Positions 45,845-57,919 of a stretch of DNA of 64,000 nt are shown piece by piece. The translations under genes and the position numbers were made by a program. Under the pieces are notes generated by a model that worked only from the letters and a program-made list of their open reading frames with translations, searched no databases and was not told the DNA's origin. This DNA is from Gibbula magus (lineage: Eukaryota > Mollusca > Gastropoda > Trochida > Trochidae): positions 19,449,523 to 19,513,522 of the forward strand of contig OW388301.1 in NCBI GenBank assembly GCA_936450465.1, written 5' to 3'. The number at the start of each line of letters is the position of its first letter. The first letter of the stretch is position 1.

Positions 45845-46173
45845 GGGTGACTCGTGCCATAAAAGTACAAAGATTGAGTAGTTATAGTCTGTTGCATGGA
45901 TCCATTGCTTTTTACATTAAATGACAAATGAAATTCAAATAATATTTCATATTTGCTCATTGTAATTGCCACTCATGTTTTTTAATCCTCATTTTCTAAC
46001 TTACCTCAGTATATATCCTTAATATCCTTGACTCAGTGTTCACAAAATTGTTAATATTCTGTATTCATGTAAATGTATCCTACGTTATCTTGTTCTACGC
46101 GCTACCACCTGCTGAAGGAGTAAGCATATACATTGAACATTTTGACAATAATGTTTCTGTATCTAATCAACTT

Positions 46174-46206
46174 CTACACTCTACCGCAAAAGAAACCTCA
46201 CCATAT
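46174..46206 (+). mobile_element. Solo end of a Tc1-like element
   Basis: TACACTCTACCGCAAAAGAA then acctcacca matches the inverted end of the element at 51819-52411. No partner end was found nearby. Confidence 0.5.
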
Positions 46207-46779
46207 TTTCAACTTTGAACAAAATGAAAAACTACTGCCGGAGAACAGGGACATGACACTCGTGTGTTGCAGTCATTTAAGATAGTTTAGATAAAATTAA
46301 AAAAAACACGACCATTTTTGTCTTTACAATGATAAACTGACTAGTTGTTTTTAAATTGTTTTTGTTATTGTATTGCCAACACAGTCGGTATAACATTCCC
46401 TTGTAGCCCGGAATGAAGGGGTATGATTCCTAAACCTATTCATGGCAACGTTATATGTTGGAGTTTGTAATTCTTTCTTTGATGCAAAACATTTTGAGGT
46501 TAGACCAACACTGTTAGTGGCACTGAAGGCATTATGTGCTTTTATTGAGAGAAATAACGTAACAAAAAGGAATAGTTACGATTGTCATAGTATTAACAAG
46601 CCAGGTTATTCCTACACGTCACAGCTACGAACAATATTTTGATCACTACATGTATTTGACCTGTTATGGAAATTCGGACATATACACGTATCTCACATTT
46701 CTGCTTCGCTAACATGATTCCATTTAACTTGAATGCTATTTGTCATGGACATTCAGATATTTAATGCTCAGACAGAAGC

Positions 46780-48260
46780 TTGCTGCCAGATGTCACAACA
46801 CAGATACAGTTGATAGTGACGTGTAATTACAAATATAACCTAAGACAGGACATTGCCAGCAACATTATTGATGTTTAAACTTCCTTGGAAATTGAAATGT
46901 TGCAGCTTTTTAGGAAGGACCTGCAGTGTTCTTCGTTTCCAGTTAAATGTTCTCCATATGTTTAAGATGCTCAATTTATGTAATGATTATAAACTTAAAT
47001 ATGAGATTCCCATGCAATGAGTTAAACGATCGTATCATTTCCGTATCCTTTTAGACGGCCTTGTTTTCCATCCGGCTATATACACAAATCTCTCGTACAG
47101 CCAATAAAGTATGACATCTGTATTGATTCTGGAGTAAAAGTGCAGACAGCAAGTGCAATCTAATTACAAATATGATAAGTGTGTTCTTGTATACGTCACT
47201 GTATCGAAGAATTTATACAAGATCACTATGTATATAATATCGAAAGAAGCATCATATGACGTCACATCTCAGTTTAGCCAGACAGAATCCTACCTTTGAA
47301 CCAAACAACTGTTTGAAGTCTTTATAAAGTTCTTCCTCCTTGTCATATCAACGATGTGATACATTGTATTCTTACTAGACAACATGTGTAATGATATAAG
47401 ATTTATAATAAACAGTGTTCATTACCATTGGGATCAACAAACAATTTCACTGTCTGTTGAACGTCTTTCCTGGTTATCCTATCAAAATGGTGATGTCCTT
47501 CCTTTACAACTTTAATAATCATTCATCCTTGACATTCACAACAGAGATACAGTTGATGTTGACCAATTACAAACATGACCTAAGAGGGCACATGTCACCA
47601 ATATTATTGCAATTGTAATTCACAGGAAATTGAATCTATTATTGCGGGATTGTGTTTTACGAAGGACCTGCTGTGTGCATGGCTTTCGGCTTATTGTTCC
47701 CCATATGCCTAAAAACGTATTGTGATTATAAACTAAATATATCAGCAATCTGTTATAAAATGTTATTTACCTTAACACGTCTTTACTTTCAAACAGCCTT
47801 GATTTCCATCCGACTGTTTACATAAATCACATGTACAGCCAATAACATGTTACATCTGTATTGAATCTAGAGTAAAAGTGCAGGCAACAAGTGCAATTCT
47901 TGTGTTCTTGTGTGTCTTTGTAGACGTCACTGTATCCAAGCAGCTATATAAGATAAATATATATCTAATAGCCAACTAAGTAACATATGACATTGTCACA
48001 TGTAAGTCTAGTCAGACAGAATTGTACCTTTGCAACTAACAATTTTACTGTGTGATGAACTTCTTCCCCGTTTAACACATCTACTTGATAATCTTTTTGC
48101 TATACAATACTTTAATGACAAATATTCTTCATTATCTTTAAGGAAGTTCATGTTTCAAGAAATGAAAACAATGAACCTAAAATCAGTTCATTTCCATTTG
48201 TGGTGTAGTCAGCAACAGTTTCAATTAATTGTGTCCAAAACATGTATGTCCCTCTGAATC
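46780..48260 (+). repeat. Diverged tandem duplication, period about 740 bp
   Basis: Matching phrases occur in order in both halves: acagagatacagttgat (46800/47541), ggacctgc.gtgt, ccttg.tttccatccg, cagccaataa, gagtaaaagtgcag (47131/47868), gacgtcactgtatc and cagacagaat. Many indels show it is old. No conserved reading frame is seen. Confidence 0.75.
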
Positions 48261-48753
48261 AGTGTAGGGACGTTCCTTTGTGTATTGACAACATGTACAG
48301 TGGATATCTGTTAAGTTTTAACAATTACATTAAATTCTGATGCTCCTAAAGTTGAAATTGAATAAAACTAAAATATACTCGTAGTATCTGCATTTGAATG
48401 TTGGAAAAAACTGAGTTAGCAATGCTCTACACGATTGAGAGTATGCAGATAATCCACTAGTTCTTATATAGCACTGATATTTCTGTTCGGTATAGATCCC
48501 TTGGGAAATTGCGACACATGTTGAGCATGAATCCTAGAAGCTAAATTCAATTGCCATCGACGACTGTCCGATCTGCAGTGATATTGTCGGATTGGGAAAT
48601 CAACTCTAAAACTCTGAACAATAGTCCTCTAAGAGCGCACCACCCTGTTCATTCCTTTGGTCCTCTATAAACACTGACATGGGGAAGCCAGGAGCTGTTA
48701 TCTAAGGGTCCTAACTTTCATAAATTCATCGGGTCAACTTTCGAATTGCTGAT
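48261..48753. other. No gene recognised
   Basis: Nothing supported on either strand. Confidence 0.35.
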
Positions 48754-49072
48754 GAGGTGAGATGAGATGAGTTGCGGTTTAACACCATTTTAATTTTTGT
48801 GTCACTTACATCACTGCTGCTAGTTTTATGTAAGGGCGGAAGCCATCAACATCATGTGGCTATGCATTGTGGTGAAAGCTGCGAGCATTGACTGAGACTA
48901 GCGAACCATTGGTGGTACTACGTTGAAATTCAGTGTAGCATTGCACACAAACCTTACTGAGTGTAGAACAGTTCTATACTGCAGACAAAGTTGCCGTGCC
49001 CCTGGTGGGATTTCAACCCCAGAACCCTTGATCCGAAGCTGAACACGCTAATCACAGCGCTATCCAGCCCAT
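48754..49072 (-). mobile_element. tRNA-headed SINE A, left outer copy
   Basis: Complement of the family consensus from a decayed head (gggctggatagcgctgtgat) to the tail near 48754. The right part is repeated in the middle SINE. Confidence 0.85.
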
Positions 49073-51670
49073 CATCCTGCCCAATTAAGACAAAGTTTAA
49101 CAAAGATAACTGATATGTAAACTTTTGGACGAGTCTGAGATAGGCAAGTTAAGTTTTCAAAGTCAACAGCAAATACTCAACAATAGGTATGGGTTGACTC
49201 AGAAATTTCAAAATGCACAACTGTATTTACGACTCCATTTCATGTACCTTTACAATGCATATGGTAGTTATCTTTAATGTAAAACCTTCTAATGTTTGTA
49301 TTTCAGATTCATCTTGTTTCTCCAATATCTAATATTAAGTGACACTCTACATGCATATTTGAGAATTATGACAGATACAATGTATTTCTGGACGTGATCG
49401 ATGAAGAAATGGATATAATGTCTCTAATGTCTGTAGAGACATAGCTGATGTCTATTTAGAGACCTTCAAAGAAGTAGCAAATCTTGTTAACAACATGAGC
49501 TCAGACACCGTAGGTTTATATCGACCATTGGATGTTGTTAAGTAGAAATTGATTGTTACCTGTCTGAACAGATAATGTAAGGTATGTTTTTGTACTTGGG
49601 TTTTCATTGTAAGTTACAATAATACATGGGTTTTATCTTCAACCATGCAGAAATTAAAAGCATGCAACTCAGTAGATTCGTCACTATCACGTTTTTACTT
49701 GACTCATTCCTCAAATGCAATTTGTTGTTTAATACAATTTTAATAAAAAATTAAAAATGATTTTTTTTTATCGTTTTGTTTTAATTCCTTAATTACAAAG
49801 ATCAACATTATCTATATTTAAGGGAAATAAAATACATTTTATTTTTCATTACCACACCATTACTCACAATGTGACGTATTGACAGATAAAGTTGCTTGAT
49901 AAATACATAGAACATGTTACTGATAATGTTAATATGCATGTCTGTCATATAACGCAGGTTGTATAAGCTTGTTGAGAGAAAATGTTAGTTTTGGGGAATT
50001 TTACATGCAATTAACGTTCCAGAAAAGTTTAGGATCTCCATCATATCAAGGTAGCATTTTGTGAAAGGAATACGACCATGAAACCATGCTTTATATCGAA
50101 ACACACTGTTTTGTAAACACATTGTATGGAAAACATCCAATGAAGAAACATACGTACATGATACATATATGGTGAGGTGATTTGAGGTTTAAAGTCGCCC
50201 TCAAGAGTAGGGCGACATAAATTATGGCTGCTGGTATTATTGCAAGGAGAAAGTCCACAAGGTGAACATTGCGAGCATTGACTGGGACTAGCACACTATT
50301 GGTGGTACTACGTTGAAATTCAGTGTAGCATTGCACACAAACCTTACTGAGTGTAGAACAGTTCTATACTGCAGACAAAGTTGCCGTGCCCCTGGTGGGA
50401 TTTCAACCCCAGAACCCTTGATCCGAAGCTGAACGCGCTAATCACAGCGCTATCCAGCCCATCATCCTGCCCAATTAAGACAAAGTTTAACAAAGATAAC
50501 TGATATGTAAACTATTGGACGAGTCTGAGATAGGCAAGTTAAGTTTTCAAAGTCAACAGCAAATACTCAACAATAGGTATGGGTTGACTCAGAAATTTCA
50601 AAATGCACAACTGTATTTACGACTCCATTTCATGTACCTTTACAATGCATATGGTAGTTATCTTTAATGTAAAACCTTCTAATGTTTGTATTTCAGATTC
50701 ATCTTGTTTCTCCAATATCTAATATTAAGTGACACTCTACATGCATATTTGAGAATTATGACAGATACAATGTATTTCTGGACGTGATCGATGAAGAAAT
50801 GGATATAATGTCTCTAATGTCTGTAGAGACATAGCTGATGTCTATTTAGAGACCTTCAAAGAAGTAGCAAATCTTGTTAACAACATGAGCTCAGACACCG
50901 TAGGTTTATATCGACCATTGGATGTTGTTAAGTAGAAATTGATTGTTACCTGTCTGAACAGATAATGTAAGGTATGTTTTTGTACTTGGGTTTTCATTGT
51001 AAGTTACAATAATACATGGGTTTTATCTTCAACCATGCAGAAATTAAAAGCATGCAACTCAGTAGATTCGTCACTATCACGTTTTTACTTGACTCATTCC
51101 TCAAATGCAATTTGTTGTTTAATACAATTTTAATAAAAAATTAAAAATGATTTTTTTTTATCGTTTTGTTTTAATTCCTTAATTACAAAGATCAACATTA
51201 TCTATATTTAAGGGAAATAAAATACATTTTATTTTTCATTACCACACCATTACTCACAATGTGACGTATTGACAGATAAAGTTGCTTGATAAATACATAG
51301 AACATGTTACTGATAATGTTAATATGCATGTCTGTCATATAACGCAGGTTGTATAAGCTTGTTGAGAGAAAATGTTAGTTTTAGGGATTTTTACATGCAA
51401 TTAACGTTCCAGAAAAGTTTAGGATCTCCATCATATCAAGGTAGCATTTTGTGAAAGGAATACGACCATGAAACCATGCTTTATATCGAAACACACTGTT
51501 TTGTAAACACATTGTATGGAAAACATCCAATGAAGAAACATACGTACATGATACATATATGGTGAGGTGATTTGAGGTTTAAAGTCGCCCTCAAGAGTAG
51601 GGCGACATAAATTATGGCTGCTGGTATTATTGCAAGGAGAAAGTCCACAAGGTGAACATTGCGGGCAGTG
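48911..51670 (+). repeat. 1390-bp tandem duplication bounded by SINEs
   Basis: Position 48911 corresponds to 50301, and 50171 to 51561. The two units differ at only a few bases (for example gaacacgct/gaacgcgct and gttttgggga/gttttaggga). The copied part holds a SINE segment plus 1.1 kb of non-coding DNA. Frames called on the complement at 50.1 and 51.5 kb are SINE-derived and not genes. Confidence 0.95.
50171..50463 (-). mobile_element. Hybrid SINE at the duplication junction
   Basis: Its left part (ggtgaggtgatttgaggttt, agtagggcgacataaatt) matches SINE B at 51561. Its right part (ggtggtactacgttgaaatt onwards) matches SINE A at 48911. The switch falls within about 50262-50310. Confidence 0.9.
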
Positions 51671-51818
51671 GCTGGAACTAGCACACTATTGGTGGTATTG
51701 CTCTGAAATCCATTGTGGCATTGCACTCATCTTACTTACAATTCCTTTTGGTGGGATTAAAACCCTGGGGCACTAGATCCCAGGCCCCGCGAACTACCAT
51801 TGTGTTATCACAGCATCT
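51561..51818 (-). mobile_element. tRNA-headed SINE B, right outer copy, interrupted
   Basis: The left part is the same as the hybrid; after about 51690 the body is diverged. The head stops at ttatcacagcatc, where a Tc1-like element begins. Confidence 0.75.
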
Positions 51819-52411
51819 TACACACAATCAACCGCAAAAGAAACGTCACCATACAAAATGCAAGATAATTCAATTGACAAGGGATGAACACAACTGAAAC
51901 AGAGATACATGATGTCTTCAGAAGCCAAATAAATTGATCTTGAATTTTCAAAACATTATCTGTTTCAATATTTTGAAAAACACCCGTTTTAGGATTGTCA
52001 TTTTTCTCTCTCCTTAACTAGACGAGATTGGAGAGTCACAAGGGGCCTTTTTGACGTGTTTTATGGCGTCCTACAGTAAAGACGCGTCAACAAAATTAAA
52101 TTCAAGAAACTTACTTATGTCAACAACTTACTTATGTCGACAACTTCCTTATGTCGACATAACATTTCTACATTTACAGATTTTTTACTTAAATACCAAA
52201 CACTCTGACCAAAAACCATTTTGAAAAAAGCGGTATCAGCACCCCCAAGTGTATTTGAACTGACATGAAAATACAAATGTCATACTCTGATCACTTTTTC
52301 ATGAAACATGTGTTTATCGAATACGTTCAAAATCTACTTTCTCAGGCTGCTGTATTTTGTTTTATACACTGTTGAAACTGTGGTGACGTTTCTGTTGCGG
52401 TTGAGTGTATA
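51819..52411. mobile_element. Tc1-like MITE with about 30-bp TIRs
   Basis: The left end carries TCAACCGCAAAAGAAACGTC plus accat; the right end, complemented, carries TCAACCGCAACAGAAACGTC plus accac. TACAC and TA steps are at both edges; the left end has four extra bases. About 590 bp, no transposase frame. Confidence 0.8.
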
Positions 52412-53850
52412 CATACAACTTGTCGTGTTGATTATCTAGTATGTAGAAACATGGATGCAGTGTTCTATTTCTTAGTAAAGTACCCTTTATTTAAAAACAG
52501 TAAAATGATTTTTTTGTAAGTAAGGCGATGATAAATTAATAAAAGTTGATGGATATACACCTTTAAATTCTATAAAGCTGACATTTCAACATAGGTTCAA
52601 TGTGACTGTCAAATAGCTAAGTTATAAGTAAAATTTGGGACGGATATATACATGTTTGTTTATACATTGTCAGAAAGTTACAGTATTTAGTAATGAGAGT
52701 CAAAAGTGCCAATACAACAAACATCATTCCCTAAAAAAGAAGTATCTCCGCCAAATATTGTCAGCCAACGACATGACTTCAATACATTGTTTTTTAGTCA
52801 ATCTACCACTACTCTCAATGTTAATAATACATGGTATCTCCAAATTCGGGCATAGTAACTCAATAAAGACATTGCATTTAACAGAGATGAAATGAAACAT
52901 TGATATAATGCAATCGAACAAATATTCACATCCTCACATTTCAATATTAACTATCATCTTCCACCTCTCGGAACCATTTCCATGTTCATTACATATTTTC
53001 GAAAAAGTACCATTTCATTCAGTTGTTCTCTCTGTCATTTAATTGATTTCAAGCGTTTCCCATTTTGAACATCGATTGGAGGGAATACGTAGCAAGTCGT
53101 CCATTACTCTTTTAAAAGGAATTTTAAATGTGGTGTTTTGAGGTTAAGTGCCCCTAGTGTATAACTATCAAAATATATTCAACACATACATAATTTTTAT
53201 TGTCGTGGTGTTTGATTTTGTGTTGCCAGAGTCAATCATGTGTGCCTTGAAATCATTTAACATTAATATTGTAGCATGAAAAGGAAACAAATCAATGATA
53301 TTGAAGAAAGAGCGTCTTTAAAACACAGTGAGCCACATGTTCTTATACATATTTGAACAACACACAGGGGCATATATTTACATACTATACAGTCTTAAAT
53401 GTCAAACATTTAAATCGTATATCTTATTCCAAAAGGCAAACAAATGTATCATTGTTGAAATATATAATTTCTGAAGGGAGTAAACGTATTATTACTGAAT
53501 TTAGAGGAATAAATTTATCAAGTTTGACACAATACATCATATATATCACCTTTAAGCAAAGGTCATTGCAGATAAATAGAAAAAATCCCTTTTAGAGGGG
53601 ATCATATTGATGCGAACAACACACATAGACTTGATTAAACAGCTCAGTATAGTATAAGCAACATCAAAAATGCAACCTCGAGATCCGAAACCACGATATG
53701 GTTGACCCACTTCATGGCTGAAATATAATGTGAACTCTTTGAGCATCGTGCCGTGAGGTTGAGTGAGAAATAATCATTCTGTGTTCACTCAGAATAAAGT
53801 TCCAGGAAGATGGTTCAAATCTGCGAGGATATGGTTCGCACTGGAAATCT
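52412..53850. other. No gene recognised; possible 3' UTR of the minus-strand gene
   Basis: A minus-strand AATAAA lies near 53196-53201, about 730 bp past the stop codon of the GON-domain gene, and could serve as its poly(A) signal. Confidence 0.3.
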
Positions 53851-53931
53851 TTCCAGGAACAGTCCCCCAGATGATCTAAATCCACCACAGGATCCATCAC
53901 ATGTCAGTTCTATCTCTGTTTCACTCAACTT
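53851..53931 (-). repeat. 81-bp duplicated GON C-terminal fragment
   Basis: On the minus strand this segment encodes KLSETEIELTCDGSCGG and RSSGGLFLE, clearly the same module as KLNGTVIELTCGGHGGG at the end of the upstream gene, offset by 95 bp. The offset is not a multiple of three and a stop lies between, so it is not translated with the gene. Confidence 0.85.
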
Positions 53932-55124
53932 CACTCTGCATTAGGTTCAAGGAAGAGTCCACCAGATGGTTTACATCCACCACCATGTCCACCACATGTC
54001 AGTTCTATCACTGTTCCATTCAACTTCCACCCGATAGGTTCCATTGCAGGTAGATACCCGTACAGTTCCCATTTTTGTCCCTCCATCACTCTCCAGCCAG
54101 TGCCTCTCAGATCGATGGTGAACCGTCCAATAACTCCACAGGATATCATCTGATTAGGATGCGTGGTGTAACAATCATGAGCATATCCATATACCAGATC
54201 AATACTGCTGCCACTAATGGAAGCAAATGTGTGATCATTTATTATAAGTATAGATGGGCCATTAGGTATTTCTATTCTTACTTTCCTGAACCATATTTCA
54301 CCCCCTTTACCTCTGCAAGTACCAATAAGTTCTGTTTCTTCTCCACAATATATATTAGACTTCCGTGGATATATCCCGTAATTTTCATTATGAAGTGTAA
54401 GAAACTCTTCAGGTTCCTCAGAGTCCATTTTGTGGCAATAAATGTTTGAGGTGTAGGATCTGTTGGTCAGAACAAGCCAGTATTCTCCATCAGGACTGTT
54501 CGGTAAATACTGTTTCACTTGTCTGCAGGAGGACAAGGCTGTACAGACAGACTCGGACCAGGTACCGTTAGACAAGCATTGTACATTGATGGATGTAGAT
54601 ATGTATCCATTGTTACAGTGTAATGCTAGCATATCTCCAACAGCAGTGAATTCATTGCTTGAATTGATAAAGCCGTTCTCTACAATAGGTTTGCCAATAC
54701 ATTCCACTACTTGACACTCGTACTGACCATCAATGACTGGCACACATTTAGAGTTCGCTGAACATGAATGTTCTGCACATGCACTTGCTAGTCTTTTGGG
54801 CCAATTGGAGATATCAGAGAAAACCACATTGTTAGACTTTGGTAGTGATATGTCGTTTGTGCTCGTCATGCTGTTCAGTTGACATTCTTCGTTTTCAAGC
54901 TTGTAGTTGAACGATTTACATCTATCTCTGTACAGACATAACTGCGCACACTGCATGATTCCACTTGCTGTGGTGATGACCATCGGAGAATGAGGAAGCA
55001 TCTGATTCATTTGCACGACAGACAGGTTCCCGAAATGTGTACACATTTTGAGATCTGCTCTTCTTATTATAAGTATCATCAGTAGATGTACAACCAGAAA
55101 ATACATTGTGCCTTCAATCTTCAT
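53931..55124 (-). CDS. Secreted PAN/EGF/CCP/GON-domain protein
   Basis: A single exon of 397 codons starting at a true ATG. Residues 1-23 form a signal peptide. Residues 28-105 resemble a PAN/apple module (CAQLCLYRDRCKSFNY, C81). Residues 116-142 are a short EGF-like segment (CAEHSCSANSKC...YEC). Residues 142-194 are a CCP/sushi domain with its four Cys and the W of NGTWSESVC. Residues 200-393 match a GON domain, otherwise known from the C terminus of ADAMTS9/20-type proteases: CRQVK, DGEYWL, IYCHKM, a YGYAHDCY core, GRFTIDLRGT and a final CGGHGGGCKPSGG. No protease domain is present. It is likely an extracellular matrix or body-fluid binding protein. Several domains in one exon suggest a retrocopy or a lineage that lost introns. 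One conserved-looking Cys of the last motif appears replaced (HGGG), while the adjacent duplicate keeps it. Confidence 0.85.
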   Translation of the reverse strand: MKIEGTMYFLVVHLLMILIIRRADLKMCTHFGNLSVVQMNQMLPHSPMVITTASGIMQCAQLCLYRDRCKSFNYKLENEECQLNSMTSTNDISLPKSNNVVFSDISNWPKRLASACAEHSCSANSKCVPVIDGQYECQVVECIGKPIVENGFINSSNEFTAVGDMLALHCNNGYISTSINVQCLSNGTWSESVCTALSSCRQVKQYLPNSPDGEYWLVLTNRSYTSNIYCHKMDSEEPEEFLTLHNENYGIYPRKSNIYCGEETELIGTCRGKGGEIWFRKVRIEIPNGPSILIINDHTFASISGSSIDLVYGYAHDCYTTHPNQMISCGVIGRFTIDLRGTGWRVMEGQKWELYGYLPAMEPIGWKLNGTVIELTCGGHGGGCKPSGGLFLEPNAE

Positions 55125-56140
55125 CTGCGACTGTTGAGTTCTGCGACTCTACTGTGTATGTTTGTTGTACATTTACTTGTTGTCATGGAACGAAGATAAA
55201 TCATAAATATTTAAACACTTTCTACTTAAACATTCATATAGCTACTCGTCCGTACATTGGATTTGTTGCCAAAACAGAATTTTAAATTCCTGTACAAAGG
55301 AACAAAGTGAACGTGACGCTGTTAGAAACCCGTACTTGCTATCAATCCGCTACAACACAGCAGGAATGAACCAATTTTCCTTGATTTTGTGTCTTCGTAT
55401 TCAGAACCAATTTATACGGGAACATAATTAATCATCACACTTCATGTTTACAACATACATTTCAACAATATTCAAGATAGACATTGACAGAATAACTTAT
55501 CAGCAGTCTTTTCTTTCAATTCTAGTTACACATGACTGTGGCGACAACTCTATGTAAACACAGAAATCGCTTTGATGTTATGATAAGTAACTAATCTAAA
55601 TACTATAACGTCAGACGTGGATGACTCATTGTGGGGTTGTCAGGTTAATAATACCATTATCGTTTGTCTGTAAACATTTATTAAATCAATTCGACAAAAA
55701 TGTTTGTACAAGGGAGATATGTTCTTCTCGGATTACTCTGTTAAGGGACATCTGTTTTATATCATCAAATACTTGCAACACACTTTTTTGTGAGCAGCAT
55801 TTATAATTTCATAAAACGACATCCTTGCTTGTGTAACATTTCTCCGTTAAGATGTAAATCCGCCAATGCATGATACAAAACCTGACTGAAACCTCTCTTG
55901 GGGTCTTCATATTGATTTGAAGAAACCATCTTACATTTTCATTTCTGACATACACAGAAATGATCAATTTGATACAGTTGGTGGTAATTTAGTAAATATG
56001 TTAAAATCAGATGAATAATGTGTTTGTGCATTTGTTTGCTGAATTTAACTATTTCTATACCAAGGACGAGCTATCACTTCTGAGGGTCACATCCCTTTTA
56101 TACGAGTCTGTGTTTAGTTACATGCCATTATGCGAGGGGC
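55125..56140. other. Upstream region of the GON-domain gene
   Basis: A TTTAAATA motif on the minus strand near 55212-55205 could act as a weak TATA box, about 85 bp before the ATG. The remainder is AT-rich without recognised features. Confidence 0.3.
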
Positions 56141-56146
56141 GTGATA

Positions 56147-56400
56147 TCACGTCCCCATTGTTGCAACGGTTGATATGAGCCATGACAAAACATAAAATTA
56201 CATTGTCAAAAAAAGCATGACTTACATGTATATTTGAAGGACGAGGTAAAACAGTTAAGAAATAGTTCTATAGATTTAGTCTATTGTATGGATAAACTAT
56301 ATATAATAAGTCAGACGTGAAATCACGTCCCTCGTACATCTGGAAAAATCTTCTTGAATACAAGGGTTGTTGATGGCAGGGGGTGATATCACGTCCTTAG
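56147..56400. repeat. Three dispersed cGTGATATCACg palindromes
   Basis: ggggcgtgatatcacgtccc near 56145, agacgtgaaatcacgtccct near 56317 and ggggtgatatcacgtcctt near 56380 share a 16-bp near-palindrome. Layout resembles the subterminal palindromes of the transposon at 15.76 kb but the sequence differs. Ends of any element were not found. Confidence 0.5.
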
Positions 56401-56449
56401 TATTAACAAGCAGTTGTGAATACTATATGGAAATTTTAAGTGAAGTACC

Positions 56450-56535
56450 GACGCGCTAATTTCAGCCAATGCTCGCTGGTTTCACCGCTATGCACAGCCA
56501 CACCATGGATGCCCGATTTCCCCCTATAAACAATA
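56450..56535 (+). mobile_element. SINE body fragment
   Basis: Matches ccgatgctcgcaggtttcac, cgcaatgcatagccaca and the following ctttctccct phrase with substitutions. Head and tail are missing. Confidence 0.65.
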
Positions 56536-56752
56536 GGTACAAGAAAAGCAAGATATGTGTATATCAACTACTATAAACTGGAGTGGAATCATTCATTGAA
56601 ATAGAGAAGAATAATCCATAGATCTTGGGTTTCCATCGTGCTTACAACTTCTATAACGCCTCCTAAGGGCATACTAACAACTAGTTCCCTAATATATCAG
56701 AAAAACTCTTGAAAAGCACATTGACATCCGGAATATTTCTTCTAGCCTCAAA

Positions 56753-57055
56753 GGGGATGGATAGCACAGTGGTTAGCGCGTTTGGCTTTGGATCAAGAGG
56801 TCCATGATTTGAATTGCGCCAGGGGCACGGCAACTTTGTCGGCAGTAGTTGTTCTATAAGCAGTGAAGTTTGAGTGCAGTGCTTCAGTGAATTTCAGTGC
56901 AGTACCACCCATGGTTCACTAGTTCCCGAGGTTAATCTTTTCACCCCAATACATAGCTACATAGTGTTGCGGGCTTTCTCCCTGCAATAATACTAGCAGC
57001 CGTGATATTAGTAAAATACTATTGTAAGCAGCGTTAAACCCAAACTTACCTCACC
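56753..57055 (+). mobile_element. Complete tRNA-headed SINE
   Basis: Head gggatggatagcacagtggt and tail gcagcgttaaacccaaactt are both present. A 12-bp target duplication TCTAGCCTCAAA lies at 56741-56752 and 57056-57067. The B box is decayed (gatttgaattgc), so this copy is probably transcriptionally dead. Confidence 0.93.
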
Positions 57056-57505
57056 TCTAGCCTCAAAATGTAAACTGATAATACTCACACAAATAAGTAT
57101 TCCCAAATATTTAGTATCAACAATCCATAACTCTTATCATTTATCCATTCTTTGTTATAATGTATTTCATTTCAGCGAACTAAGTTCACCTTACTCATCT
57201 CATATTCTGGATCGACTGTTAAACCTGAAAAGGGATTTTAAAGATTAAAGTGGTATTTTCTTTGAAGTTCTGAACAACTAATAAGTAGTCATTAACATCT
57301 ATATGATTCAGTGCGTCTTTTATTTCATGCAGCTTCATGTATGTCCCAGCATACAATACAGGTGAGTTGGTCCAAAACCATTGATTTCTCCTCAAATATC
57401 TCAAGAACAAAATGATTTTTGTATTCACTGAGTAAGTATGTCACGACTTCCACAGCCATCGTACCTACCTTTCTATATAAATGATAAAAGTTTTGATGTC
57501 AACCA

Positions 57506-57631
57506 CAGGACAAAAAGTGGTGGAATCCGCAAATTGGATGCTTCCGGAATCTTCCGGATTCTCCGGAATCCGCAAAATTTTGGTGTAATCCGGAAGGACC
57601 TGGAAATCGGATTCCACCACTTTTTGTCCTG
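57506..57631. mobile_element. Palindromic GGACAAAAAGTGG MITE, copy 3
   Basis: 126 bp from CAGGACAAAAAGTGGTGGAA to CCACCACTTTTTGTCCTG, interior TTCCGGATTCTCCGGAATCC. Confidence 0.9.
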
Positions 57632-57919
57632 CGAACTAGTGTCAATTAACTTTGTCATTGGTTCAATGCATGTTCAAATAACCCAACGACCAAATTGATT
57701 TCGTAAGTAATTAAGTTCATCAAAAGATCTAAAGGACAAAGTGTTCGATATAAACATCAATTTTGTTAGACACATGTTCATTTACCTTAGCACCAATATT
57801 CTAACATACATAGAACAATTACAGGCACACAAGTTCTCAGAAGAAGTTCCTTTCTCATGCTGATATCACTTATTTAATCGACGTTCACCTTACTGGACAT
57901 GAGTGATTATATATTTTCT

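Noticed and set aside
50091..51726. Two nearly identical 81-codon minus-strand proteins
   Set aside because: They are SINE and flank sequence copied by the 1390-bp duplication.
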